A stretch of DNA of 64,000 nucleotides from Cudoniella acicularis (lineage: Eukaryota > Ascomycota > Leotiomycetes > Helotiales > Helotiaceae), in NCBI GenBank assembly GCA_013054445.1, contig JAAMPI010000021.1, positions 1 through 64,000 on the forward strand. Direction: 5' to 3'. Made by a program: the position numbers and the translations under genes. Positions 1 through 12,160 of this stretch are shown in pieces. How positions within the stretch are numbered: position 1 is the first letter of the stretch; every line of letters begins with the position of its first letter. Below the pieces are notes generated by a model. That model saw nothing but the letters and a program-made list of their open reading frames with translations, did no database searches and was not told the origin of the DNA.

Positions 1-1020
1 GTGAGGGAGATGCGTCAAACCAGGTCTGTGACATCTGTCACAGAGCACTCAGGAGAAGTCAAGTAAACAGTGCTCTATTCCTTAGAATAATCAACGAAGA
101 AGGGAAGAAGGGGAAGGGAGAAGCAGCCACGTATTTAACCTCTGCCCGAAACCTCGCTTAGGCCTAGCGCCGTCACGTGTAGTGTAGGTCACGTGAACCA
201 ACTCCGTGACACTCTCTAGAGGTGGTTTAGCCTTTAACGTGTTTTACTAACGTCGTACGCTCGAGATCGTACTTTCTAGCTATTATAGCGTAATTAGGCT
301 TCGATAAGCTCTTTAATTCAGCTAGCGCCTTCTGTATACGGTCTTCGTAGCTCATTTTATAGGTGTTAGAAGTTGGTGGTTGTGTCGGATAAAATGCGGG
401 AATTCAAGCGGGAATTCGAGTAGGCACCTAAAAATCCAACACATACACCACCCCCCCCCCCGCGGTGTCACGCTGAACCAAGGAAACTTGGCCCTGAAAG
501 ACCAGGAAATTTGGTTGCCCGGCACGGGTGCTTTCCAGCCTCACAGATTAGGTGCTCTTGCTGACTAGTCTTGCCTTCAACATGACCGTTCTAACTGCAA
601 TCATCTCTTTCTCTGCGCAGTGTTCCTTGCACTACAGTATACAGTCAGTAGCGAAATCGCCTTCCGCCCCAAGCATGCTGCAGAGTTTGATAGAGCCCTC
701 TATGCCATACTTGGCTAAGCGTCGAGTGCCCCTGTACTAGGGGCTTTAGGGGTGCTGCTCCTGTTGGTCATAGAGTACCCTAATTTTTTCATATTTTACC
801 GAGCGCCCGAATCGTACTGCTCTGTACGAATGGACTGAGATGGCATACTGCTATTGGTGGTGCCGTACCGAACTATCGCCCTGCTAAGCCTAGCCAACCA
901 CAGTCTAAGCCTCGAAAGGTGAGGTGAAAAATTTTTCGCACTTCCAATTTCAACTGCCTCGTTGAAGAACAAGCTTATTGCAATTATTTACAGGAGTCCG
1001 ATTTCTAACTTCTTGTCACA
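1..1020. other. intergenic, no gene recognised
   Basis: No reading frame here resembles a known protein; the two short open frames near 380-740 look like chance. A C homopolymer sits near 452-461. The last part is presumably the promoter and 5' leader of the HET-domain gene that starts at 1021. Confidence 0.6.
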
Positions 1021-3362
1021 ATGTGCGGTGGTGATCTGAAATTCGACCCGCGTGATTGGTATGACGCAACTGAGATTGCAGCTGATTGGGTTATAGCTGA
1101 CTTTGGTGAGCCTGGAACAGCTTTTCTTCTTTTGCTTTCAACTTGATGCCAGTGTTTTCTGACATTAGAATCAACAAGGGCTTGGGAAACTTCTGAAACA
1201 CCAGCGGAGAGCGGAGAAATGTAAGTGTCTAGATTACCAACCTGCCTACATGAACTTTGATACTCACATGAAGATTACAAGCTTTCCTTAGTGAGGCAAA
1301 AGCCAGTTGGAATTTGGCATTAATATCACTCGCCGCACAAGTCTTAAAGTCAATCGATCTCGTCCGTTCACCTAATGATTTACTACTCGCTCAAACACAG
1401 ACCGGATCCAAGCAGTCCAGATCTTCTAAGGTAAATTGTCGCAAAAGAGACATAATCGCAACCTTTTGGGGAACAGCCGATTCAGCTTCTCACGAACAAG
1501 ATTATCTCCAGACGCACCCATACCCGCCACCTTCAAGATGGAAGCGAGTCTTAACGGCCCAAAGCCTTGAAGACAAACTCATGGTAGCGCCACAAGCACC
1601 AAATATTGAGACTCGTGTGTACAACGAATTACCGTATCACGACTCTATTCGGCTCTTGCGTATTGAACCAGGCATCAACACTCCGCTGGAATGTCAACTT
1701 GAGATAACAAGATTATGTCAGCTATCCCACACATACGAAGCCATATCGTACGTTTGGGGAAACAGGCCCGACCGCGTCCAAATATCGAGTCTCTCCGGAC
1801 CTCTGAACACTACCTGGAACTTGAGTGACGCTCTCCATCGACTACGTCTTGCAGATCGACCTAGATACGTTTGGGCTGACGCTCTCTGTATAAACCAAGA
1901 CGACACAAACGAAAGAAGTAAACAAGTACGCCTAATGCGATTCATATACAAGCACGCAAGCCAGGTCCTAATTTGGCTTGGTGTTGATCCCGCAAGGGAA
2001 GCAATTCTTGCATTTTCCGTCCTTTGTGGGATTGCCTCGGGGATCGAGTTGAAAGGCCGCCCAGTAGGCCAACCATCCTATACCTCGAATGGCGTATCCT
2101 CTCAGCGTATCACGCACCTTCCCGGTCATGATACACCTCCTTCGGTGGGTTCCTCATTGTGGGTAGCAGTGGCGAATCTATTCGAAAATCCATGGTTCTG
2201 GCGTGTTTGGTGCATCCAAGAGGTTGCTCTGGCATCATCGGCGTTGGTGATATGGGGAGAATGCGAGATAGCTTGGAGATGGCTGGGACTGGCCGCCGCT
2301 CGAATACAGGCTAATTATTACCAGATCCTGCACCGATACAAGATGAGTGGCGTCTTCAACGCATATCTTGTGTACAGGATATCGCAAGGGGAGCATGACC
2401 TCCATCCTATTAGCTTGTCCTTCTCCCATTTAGTTGCTCTCACCCGGCATTTCAGAGCCACCGATCCTAGAGATAAAATTTTCGGGCTCCTTGGTCTGTC
2501 TGCGACTGACTCCGATCCGGAAAATGGACACCTTTTCATAGACCCTGATTACTCGCTTCCAGCACAAATCGTGTACCGCAACTATGCACATAAGGTTCTT
2601 CAATCAGACCGCTCACTCACTTTGCTTTCAGGCGTCCAGCATGGTCAACGTCTAATGAATTCGGTTACCTGGGTCCCCCAACTCGAACAGGAGTACACAC
2701 GTTCATTGGCCCCTTTCGAGATCGACCCGAATTTCTCAGCATCGGCAGACTTAGACTTCGAGTACCAGAGGATGTCAGACGATATCATTACGCTGAGGGG
2801 TATTCTAATCAGCAGTGTTTCGCATACTCTCCCCACCGAGATTGCAACATCGAATGACAGTTCAGTATTCGCAATATCCAATTTGGCACAGGACACCAAG
2901 CTCTTACCACTCTTTCGAAACACGCAGGGTCAGATCCGCCTAAGCTACACGTTAACAGCAGGCAAGGCCTGGGACAGTAACTGGACTACTGACCCCGAAA
3001 GCCATCTCAACGATTTTGCTGCTTTCATCAGGCAGAGTAATCCTTGCCTGGCTCACAATTTCAATGCTGGTAAGAGACGAAGAGGCGACGCTGAGAGATT
3101 CCGTGAAGCTGTATGTAGAGTCTGGGGTGGACGACGACTGTTTTTCACCGAATCCGGCCAGTTGGGTCTTGGGCCTCAGGCAATATGCCCTAGTGATCGC
3201 ATATGTATTCTTTTTGGAGCTGCGGTACCTTTCGTACTGAGACCTCAAAAGAATTACTTCCTTATTGTTGGAGAGTGCTATATCTATGACTTGATGGATG
3301 GACATGTTGTGGAGATGTGGCGGGAGGGAAAGTTAGAAGACCAATATTTCGAGATACATTGA
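1021..3362 (+). CDS. HET-domain (heterokaryon incompatibility-type) protein
   Basis: HET-domain proteins (PF06985) act in fungal non-self recognition and cell death. Proposed exons are 1021-1105, 1169-1220 and 1292-3362. Both introns (63 and 71 nt) have GT..AG ends and keep phase, giving about 735 residues from an ATG at 1021 (MCGGDLKF). The HET core is clear: YEAISYVWG near residue 194, then RYVWADALCINQDD, then VLIWLG near 271, followed by FWRVWCIQEVALAS near 345. The C-terminal part shows the usual HET tail pattern (RRLFFTESGQLGLGP, then a VGECYIYDLMDG-like stretch). No NACHT, ankyrin or WD40 regulator is fused, so it is a stand-alone HET protein. The first two exons are inferred only from splice sites and phase; translation could also begin in exon 3. 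A kinase fragment lies 170 bp downstream on the same strand. Confidence 0.85.
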
Positions 3363-3532
3363 GTTCATGTGTGTAGGTCATCATTTGCTATTCATACTTT
3401 GCCGTTTGTCTAAGTAGCTCTCAAAAAATCTATCAAGGGTGTTGGACGAAGTGTTGCGATAAGGTATAGAGATCAAGGCTCAATAGTGTATGTTCAGTAT
3501 AACTGTCTTGAATTGACTGCTGTTCTTACAGT

Positions 3533-3853
3533 GCGGTCAGAGAGCTTTTAGAGGCGCTGCGTGATGCTATCCGAGGTCATAGGTCACTGCTTGAAGATGG
3601 AAAGATTCTTCATCGGGATGTCTCCGAAAATAATATCATCATGACCGAACTCCCCGCCGAAGATGCCCTGAAAGGAAGACTAATTGACTTGGACTTGGCA
3701 AAGGAACTGGACGGCATGCCGAGTGGGGCTCGTCACCGGACTGGCACTATGCAATTCATGGCGATCGAGGTTCTTGAAGGCAAAGGTCACACATATCAGC
3801 ACGACCTCAAGTCATTTTTTTATGTCTTCGTATGGATGTGCATAGGCTGCTCG
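3533..3853 (+). pseudogene. FunK1-type protein kinase, internal fragment
   Basis: The frame contains a kinase catalytic loop ILHRDVSENNIIM, then GRLIDLDLAKELD in the DFG position (here DLD), then RTGTMQFMAIEVL and YQHDLKSFFYVFVWMC. These are hallmarks of the fungal FunK1 kinase family (PF17667). A plausible splice acceptor (cttacag) precedes it at 3531. The amino-terminal lobe is absent, since the HET gene ends 170 bp upstream. The frame runs into the inverted-repeat element beginning near 3842, after which no kinase sequence is seen. It is most likely a truncated, non-functional relic. FunK1 genes are usually multi-copy, so an intact paralogue elsewhere in the genome is expected. Confidence 0.8.
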
Positions 3854-4639
3854 ATGGGTACCCGTGGGTAGGAGTAAGGAGAGTTACTCCTACCCGTGGG
3901 TATACCCATGTACGGGTACCCATATATGGGTAGACCCGCAGGTAGGTAGATATGCCCACGGGTTGCCAAGAACCCGTATAAAAACGAAGATATACTTTTA
4001 TTTAACTTTTTGATTATTCTCCTAATTATTCTCCTAATTACCTTTTATATACTCTACTAGTATATCTTCCTAGTGCGAACCCTCCTGGCGCGCACCCTCC
4101 TCGTGTCCACCCTCCTCCTTCGCACGCACTCTTCCCTTCGAGTCCTCTCTTCGCTCGTACTAAGTGAGTCATTAATTTTAAAAAGTCAGCCTCCTAAGCC
4201 CCCCTAAGAAGATGAAGGTAAAGTCAAAGCCACTAGCGCTATACTAAACCTTAACCGCTTCTGGATTCTCATCCCGGTAATCCGTAGCCGACGAGCACGG
4301 ACGAAGAGAGAGGGAGAGGGAGAGGGAGAGGGAGAAGGAGAGAGGGGGAGAGGGGGACTTGAAAGGAAGCGTGCACAAGGAGAGCGTGTATAAGGAAGGA
4401 GAGTATATACAAGAAAAGCGTGTACAAGAAAGGAGAGTGTGTGCTAGGAGAACATATATATGGAAGAAGAGTATATACTAAAAGAGTATATATAATTTAC
4501 ATAAATTTATATAATATTTATGTATACGGGTACCCACGGGTACCCGCGGGTACCCATATAGGAGCAAGAGAAACTATACCCACCCGCGGGTGGGTAGCCC
4601 GCGGGTAATGGGTACTACCCACTACCCATCACGCAGCCT
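3842..4639. mobile_element. non-autonomous DNA element with imperfect terminal inverted repeats
   Basis: The left end ATAGGCTGCTCGATGGGTA (3842-3860) and the reverse complement of the right end, ATAGGCTGCGTGATGGGTA, match at 17 of 19 positions. Both subterminal zones are packed with GGGTACCC, ACCCGCGGGT and CCCGTGGGTA palindromes, while the middle is AT-rich with a purine tract. No transposase frame is present. No convincing target-site duplication is seen, so the superfamily is uncertain; the TAGGCTG start and subterminal repeats are compatible with a hAT-like miniature element. It ends the kinase frame to its left. Confidence 0.6.
4303..4357. repeat. purine (GGGAGA)n microsatellite
   Basis: An uninterrupted purine stretch built mostly of GGGAGA and GAGAGG units, inside the inverted-repeat element. 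Confidence 0.85.
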
Positions 4640-5131
4640 ATCTAGAAGTACAATCATCAGAAGTGGAAGTTTTAAGATCAAATCGCCCAATATTTAATAG
4701 TCTGAACTGGCTGTATTACAAGCAGGAAGTCGTGTTATAAGTCTCAGTCTGTTGATCTCAAGGATGCGCCTTCTTCGTAACATTTTTATCGTGCCTCACT
4801 AGCATGTGACTCACTATCAAACTCGTTCTGAATCAGAAAAATGAAATCCACGTTACTCGAAGTCATTGAAATTGAAGCTTCATCAGGAATCATCTTAATG
4901 ATCTTCCGTGTCGTCACACACACATTTTGTTTGTATTTTCAGCGCCGATTCAGACTGCAACTGCTGAGCTGCCTTTCCATCCGAATACGGTTTTCGTGTC
5001 TTAGGGGTGATATACCCGCAACAACGAGTGCGGGCCATTAAACCCAGCATTTGGGAAGGACAGCTTCATCTCTTTCTATTGAGTCGTATTTCTTGAGAGC
5101 AGTGTCTGATCCAAAAAGTTACGGGTTATAT
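4640..5131. other. intergenic
   Basis: No recognisable gene. A short open frame at 4841-5041 has no family features. Confidence 0.5.
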
Positions 5132-6370
5132 TTATATGTTGATAGAGAACGGAAGCTTGGTTGACAGTTTAGTAGACCACAACACAGGAGCGACTTGAGT
5201 GTTGTTGCGCAACCTCGAGAGCGCTCTAATTCTATCCTCCACGCTGTGGTTTTGATATACAGGCCTTGGGAATCCGTTTCGTATGGTACTTAAAAAATCA
5301 TAGAAACTGGTGAAATTTCAGCATGGGCTCCATTGACTTTGTGGGAAATAACGTACTCTTGGAAGAAGTTGGAGGCATGTAGTCGATCACTATCCTAGAA
5401 CATGTATCCAAAACGCCTGAGAATACTGCATTTAGTACCGACAAAGAATTCTCTTGTTGAGAGTGTATATAGTTCACGGAGTTGGTAATCGAAAGCCCAT
5501 AACCATGCCTCGTTTGGGAAATGAATGTCGTCTTCACCGAATTTAACAATGGCACCGCTATCCAAAGCCTCCCGTTGAGCTTCGAACTCGGGAGTTTCAA
5601 AGGCAGCGTGAAAAGGCTCTTCACCTAAAGCTTCTGTCAAAAAATCATGCCCAAAGCAGCATGAATGTCTCATGATGATTTTCATGAGGGAAACACCTGT
5701 GGCTACAAAGCAATTTCGCAATTCCGATATCCTGAGTGTGGCGAAATGATGCTGCCCGCGACTGAAGAACGATTGCTTGCTAGATCGAGAAAAAAAAGCT
5801 GCTTTCCCAGCGACTGTCGTAAGGTCGTCGTCCCACGTCCCAAGTTGTTGGATCATCCTTAAGAGAATCATAAAAATCGTCTTCGGTTTCCTGCCACTTT
5901 TCCATTATTTTGTCGGTTATGAAGTCATTCACGGTGCTCAACTCTTCGACCTCCCAGGCAGGGCATGAGGTAAGAAAGATGTGTGATTGTCGGTAGCCGC
6001 CAATGATCTCTCCTCTATCCTGGTCATAATAAAACAGATCGCCGAAAATGGCATACCGGTAAATGGAACGATAAATTCTCATTCTCTCAATGTTGGAAAG
6101 TGAACCGAAAGTAGCAAGTGGAGGTTCACGAATTACGGTATATAAAATGGGAAGCTTTTCTTTGACAAAAAGGCCAGCGATGAACTTGACATCTTGATGT
6201 ATCCGTCACAGGGGCAACATAACATCCGCGGGTAGAAATCGTGGGTGATGTTTTTCGTTCATTCTCGCAGAGTTGTATTTGGCAACCCAATCTACAGTGT
6301 GCTGCCAAGATGATCCTTCTCGTCCAGTTTTAATAACGTTTATCCATAATGTGCAAGACGACAATAATTC
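5132..6370 (-). pseudogene. decayed paralogue of the F-box-like protein at 16511-17924
   Basis: On the minus strand this region translates, with breaks, into a relative of the protein at 16511-17924: WVAKYNS, DVKFIAGLF, ERMRIYRSIYRYAIFGD, IIGGYRQSHIFLTS, NDFITDKIMEKWQE, DDPTTWDVG, HFATLRISELRN, NEAWLWA and RRFGYMF. A second exon is also conserved (FPRPVYQ, SVEDRIRAL, then KLPFSINI and a stop at 5132). Lesions seen: an extra base in an A8 run at 5790-5797, a TAG at 5395-5397 replacing the Trp of the paralogue's YVFWDS, and a frame break near 6340. The first roughly 60 residues, including the F-box-like start, are not recoverable. The TGG-to-TAG change is of the RIP type. The homopolymer shift alone could be an assembly error, but the nonsense codon and missing 5' end make it a pseudogene. 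Confidence 0.8.
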
Positions 6371-6626
6371 TTTTGAAAAGCGAGAGACAGAAAGGGGGGA
6401 GGTAGAAACAAGAAGTCACATACCAGAGAATGGAATATTAATAATATTTTTAGGTATAGATATAGGGACCCTTCTACACGCAAAATTAGGATAACTTCTC
6501 GTGAGACTGAATTCAAGAATCCAAGTCAATATATCATAGTATATTTGATTGATTAAAAGGAAAGAGAATATCTAAAGTATACATCGAGTTTAAATACAGG
6601 AGAAGCCGCGGCTTACGCTAGGCTAA
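6371..6626. other. intergenic
   Basis: AT-rich, no gene seen. The ketosynthase that should precede the PKS fragment is not here. Confidence 0.5.
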
Positions 6627-9600
6627 GTGATGGAAATCACTTGTTGGAAACTTGACGTTTTCAAGAGTAGGGGTATATTTGCTAGACGACTCAACACCGG
6701 AGGTCAAGCATACCATTCACACCATATGAAAGTGTTAGGTCAAGAATACCAAAGTTTGAGGGAACACGCTCTTTTATATCTTGACCCGTCTTTCAAACTT
6801 CCACTGGGACCACAAATGGTATCATCCGTAACAAGAGACAAGCTGTTTTCTGATGCTGGTGTGAGGTATTGGCGCTCTAATCTTGAAAGCCGAGTCCTGT
6901 TCTCTCATGCTGTACAGAGACTGAGCCAGAAATAAGCCTTACACTTCATCGAGATCGGTCCACATTCTGCGCTCGAATTACCTATCAAGCAGATACGATC
7001 CAAGTTAGGGATCACTGTTGACAAGATGCCTTACTCTACAGCAATCAAGCGGCACACAAACTCAATTCAATCTGTTCTTAGTCTTGCTGGATCCCTCTGG
7101 CTCCATGGTCATGATGTAGCATTCAGTAAAGTAAATGGCTTATTTCTGAACCGAAAACCTGGATGTCAAGCGCAACACTACAAAGTTCTTCACAATCTTC
7201 ACCCATATCGATGGCACTACGAAGGGCTCCTCTGGACTGAGCCTCGTTCCAGCCTGGAGTTTCGAAAGCGCAGATACCCGCGCCATGAGCTTCTAGGATT
7301 ACCCATCCCTGGAGGAAATGGACTGGACAGCATGTGGAGAGACGTGCTGCGAGTTGCAGATATATCTTGGCTGCAAGATAATAAACTAGAGGAGACAGTG
7401 GTCTTTCCAGGCGCCGGATATCTCGCTATGGCCATCGAAGCAGTATTGCAAGCTTCCGGGTCCAGCTTCAACGAAAACCCAACCTTTCGCTTGGAAAACG
7501 TGAATATTCTGACAGCACTGGCGCTCTCCACAGAACAATCAGCAAGTGTTGAGATATTCACTCTTTTACGTCGATCTCCAATATCTTACACTTCGAATTC
7601 CAGCAACTGGTGGGATTTCAGTATGTCGAGCTTTTAGGATGGTATCTCCATCCCTCATGCAAGTGGATGTATCTGCATTCAAGCCAGCTCTACGCCTAGA
7701 AAAATGAAGTACAAAGTTCTGGCAGGATTTTTAAAGCCGTCCTTGCCACGAATGTGGTATGAAAAACTCATCAAGGAGGGTCTAAATTTTGGACCAGCAT
7801 TTCAATCAACCCACGAGTTCAATGTCCCAAGAAGAAGGCCACTTAATTACCGCAATACAAAGCTGCCACTCCTACGGGCTTGTGGAGACAACTGGGATTG
7901 GTCTCTCTATGCCGTTCACCCTATAACACTTGATGCAATGCTGCAGACGGCTATTGTTGCAACATCTGGTGGAGACAGTGGAAACCTGCATGCGAAAGTT
8001 CCGACCAAATTCGATGTCGTTGTTATCGAAACACCCGAACCCTTCACATCCTTGGCTTCTATCAATGTACGGGCCGAGAGCATCCGTTTCGGTGTCGCTG
8101 AGATAGGAGTAGAACCTATCGATTCAAGCAATCGTATAGTTGCGTATTTTGACGGCGTCAGGCTCAGCCCCTACGAAGTTATCTCGCAAGTTGGAACTAC
8201 CGAGAAACGCCATCCAATGTTGCGAGTCTTGTGGGAGGCTGACATTTACGGACTAGGACTCATGCTGGCTGACCATTTGTCTGGCTACCTCGATGAACTC
8301 GTCCGAGAATCAAGCTCGGAGCTGCTTTGAGTCTCCTCACGCACAAGAATCCTGGGCTTCGAATCCTTGAACTGGGCAATGATATCAATGATATTACAAA
8401 AGCAACTCTAGATCTCCTTGGTTCCAATACCGCTTTCAAGCGGTTTTCCTCTTACACTATGGCTTCATTCTCAGACACTGGTGAGCTCCTTGGCGCGGGC
8501 GTCAATATTGAAAATAGCGAGCGCGAGGCTATTTCACCCCTCACATGTCAAATTTGATCTTGTGCTTCTGCCTCTCATCTCTACAGCAAACGTTTACCTT
8601 AAGAGTCGGCTTGACCTTATCACGAGTCTTATGAAACCGGAGGCTCTTCTGTTGATAATCTCCAGTGTCAAGTCAAGAGGACTCAGAAATACTGACTCAA
8701 TGGATGTGGTTGAATGCAGACTCTCTGATGATGCTGTGCAGATTTCTTTGGCTCGTGTATCGGACTTGAGCAGCATGGATGCCCTAAATGGATTTTGTTT
8801 CATTGTTCTTGATCGGTGCACGAACGAATTGAGTGGAGCAATTATGGAAAAGCTCGCAAAAATTTCTGGACGACCTACCTCGCGGTTTACTCTAGATGAG
8901 GTTACAGAAGATACTATTACTCCTGGAGCCACGATCTTCTGTCTTATTGAATGCTCTGAGCCAGCGCTCTCTACATCAACTAACGAAGAGATTGAACGTA
9001 TCAAACATATCACCAACAGGGCATCTAATATCGTCTGGGTCACTGGAGGTAATCTCCTTGATGGAAGTCGACCAGAATTTGCTCTTATATCTGGTATTGC
9101 CAGAGCTTTGGCGCCGGAGCAGCCATCTCTGCAGTTCTTCACGTTTGATATCGACGATATTCGCTCTGAAGTGCAGCAAACTGCTGAGCGTCTAGTGTCT
9201 GTGTTAATGCAACGGGCCGATCCCCTCGACAAGGAATTTATCCAGCGCCAAGGAGTTGTACAGGTAAGCAGATTAGTTCCAGATAAGGACTTAAACAGTT
9301 GTTTCCGGCAGAAGCAAGGCACAGAGCTGATGGACATGCCACTCGAGGATGCACAGCCCTTCAAGCTTTCCATCGAGAAACCCAAACAGTTTGATAGCTT
9401 ATGTCTCAAACAAATAGAACTTCCGAAGACTCTTGGACTGACAGATGTTCAGATCCAAATCAAGACAGTTGGACTAAACGCGGAAGACTTCTATGTCCTT
9501 GCGGGCAAGGACAACACCCTTAATTCGACTTGTTCACTCGAGTTTTGTGGTATAGTCGAAAGAGTCGGCACTTCAGTTGTAACGCTATCTCCCGGTGATC

Positions 9601-11633
9601 ATGTTGTGGCAATGGCCCCATCGCCTTTCCAGACTTCGCAGATTGTACCTGAATGGGCTTGCCAGAAGTTGCGGGATGACGAAGACTTCAACATCCTATC
9701 ACGCCTTCCTTTGGTATATACTACGGTGATATACGCGCTTCACGGTCGGGCACGTATCAAGCGGGATGAAACCATTTTGATCTATTCAGGGGCTGGTGGA
9801 GTCGGTATCGCTGCAATCCAGCTTGCAATGTTGGCTGGTGCTGAAGTAAGAATTCTAAGAGATATTTTTTCTTCGATACATTCGCTAATTACTTTAGGTC
9901 TTCACTACGGTTTCGACCGAGGCAAAAAAGGATTACCTCGTCAAAACTTTCCGGATTAAGCCTTCTAATATCTTCAGCTCTCGAGATACATCTTTCCTGC
10001 CAGGCATACTTGAAGCAACTAACGGGCAAGGTGTCGATATCGTGCTGAACTCACTCTCTGGTGACCTCTTGCATGCTAGCTGGCGCTGTTGTGGCCAGTT
10101 CGGACGTTTCGTGGAGATCGGCAAGCGCGACTTAACTGATGCTGGTAGGCTGGAGATGGACCAATCTTTGAAGAATGCAACCTTCACAGCATTCGACTTG
10201 AGCCCCTTATACAATACCAACAGCATGATCCTAAATCAGACATGGGCTAGACTACTTCGCGAAGCCCTTTGGCCCTACAGAGAGAAGAAAATCATGAAAA
10301 TTGACCCGTTGGAAGTGTTCGATATCTCGAATATTACCCAGGCATTCAGATACTTCTCGTCAAGAAATCGAATGAGAAGATAGCCATTGACCTCGAGAAC
10401 CCAAAGTCAGTCCTGCCAGTTCAGCTCGCAAAGTATAACACCACATTTAGCGATGAAAAAAGCTATATAATGGTTGGATGCGTCGGTGGCTTGGGTCGAA
10501 ACTTGTCCCAGTGGATGAGAAATAGAGGAGCAAGGAAATTCGTCTTCTTGGGCCGCTCGGGTATCGATAAGGAGTCTGCCCGTTGCTTGATCGAAGATCT
10601 GCAGAGGGATGGTGCTGACTGCAAGGTTGTTCGCTGAAACGTCTGCAACAAAGCTGACGTTGATAAAGTTATGGATCAAGTGGACGGGCTCGTTGGAGGC
10701 GTTGTTCAAGCTGCAATGGGCCTTAGCTTTAGTAAATTGTTCTCTAATATGTCTGTCGGTGAACTCACATCACTATAGGAAGTTCTTTCGCTTCGATGCC
10801 CAATGAATCCTGGGACACGGCTATCGATCCGAAGGTGGTGGGAACATGGAATCTACACAAAGCTATCAAGGGCAGAGATTCTGAGTTGGACTTTTTCTTA
10901 ACGACTAGCTCAATCTCTGGGAGTGTGGGTACTGCAACAGAGTCTAACTACTGCTCTGTAAATTACTTCCTGGATGTTTTCGCACGATACAGGCGTAGCC
11001 GAGGGCTCCCGGCAACATCTATCGGTCTCGGCATGATTTCAGAAGTCGGCTACTTACATGAAAACCCCGAGATCGAGGCGCTTCTTTTACGAAAAGGAAT
11101 CCAAGCCATCAATGAAGACGAACTCATTCAAATTATCGATATCGCACTCACAAACACTTCTACCATTCCACATGCTTATGACAAGCTGGCCGGTGCCCAC
11201 CTGCTCACCGGCTTGGAACCATTTGGTCTCAAGGAGTTTCGGAAGAAGGGCTTTGAGGGCACGAATCCCACGCTCGACGATCCTCGTGCTGCAGTTCTCG
11301 CAGCTGCTCTCGGCGGCCAGGCGGATATTGCCTAAAAAAAAATAGGATAGAAACCTCTCCACTGACGTTGTCCATGCTTTGGAGATAGGTACCACTCTTC
11401 CTGATGCTGTCCTTACACATGTCACCAAGCGGTTTGGGAACCTGGTCCTAATGCCATTCGCGCAAGTGGATGTGGGGAAGCCATTAGCGGATTATGGAAT
11501 GGATAGTATGATTGTAGCAGAGTTTAGGACTTGGTTCTTTCAATCTTTTGAGGTTGATATTCCTTTTTTGATGTTATTGACTAAGATAGCGACGGTGAGA
11601 AGCCTGAGTGATTCTGTTCTTGTTCAGCTCTAG
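6627..11633 (+). pseudogene. highly reducing polyketide synthase relic (AT-DH-MT-ER-KR-ACP, no KS)
   Basis: Domains can be read in order. Acyltransferase C-terminal half: LNTGGQAYHSHHM near 6690-6730. Dehydratase: HELLGLPIPGG near 7290, FPGAGYLAMAIEA near 7408, HPITLDAMLQ near 7920. Damaged C-methyltransferase: RILELGND near 8353. Enoyl reductase: YSGAGGVGIAAIQLA near 9785. Ketoreductase: YIMVGCVGGLGRNLS near 10470, NYCSVNYFLDVFARYRR near 10950. Acyl carrier: YGMDSM near 11493, with the phosphopantetheine Ser. Two normal introns are seen (9846-9897 and 10732-10778). Ketosynthase and the AT nucleophile half are missing. Breaks: TAA 6933-6935, TAG 7635-7637, frameshifts near 8325, 8540 and 10360, TGA 10635-10637, and stops around the A-run near 11335. 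The DH active-site His is Asn. It cannot make a polyketide synthase; type I HR-PKS ancestry is clear. Confidence 0.92.
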
Positions 11634-12160
11634 GCAGAGAAGGTAAAGGACTGAGGTAGATTTTTCTGAGATCTTTCGTTAACTAAATCTTGGTACGCGT
11701 TGCCCGTAAATCTTACAATGTGATTTGCACTTGTTATTAGCTAAGGGAAGAATATGTTTTTAGCCATGCGGTTTATGATGGCCAAGATGCTTAATGCTCA
11801 CAGATACTTTCATTGTGATGATTAATAGGTCACTGCTCAGTACCCATACCAAAGTCGGAGACCTGCAGGCTGCAACTCCTTTCATTCAAATTTTTGTAGT
11901 AGTATGAGGTCTCCCGCTTGCGATCTGGGATAGGTATATAGAAGTGATATAAGGATGCTGGCTCAGATGCAGACTCAATTGAAAAAATATCCTCTAATAA
12001 TTGTCGTTAACATTTTAGCATGTATAAGTGGCTTCCTTCCACCTCTCTCCTTCTCATGAATGCCAAATTACAAGCAAAGAGCTCTCCAATATGACACTCA
12101 CGCCCCCTATTCCTTTTTCTCCCATCTCCGCAAATGCTTATCCACGCCATTCACACCACT
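11634..12160. other. intergenic
   Basis: AT-rich spacer between the PKS relic and the membrane protein piece. Nothing else recognised. Confidence 0.5.
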
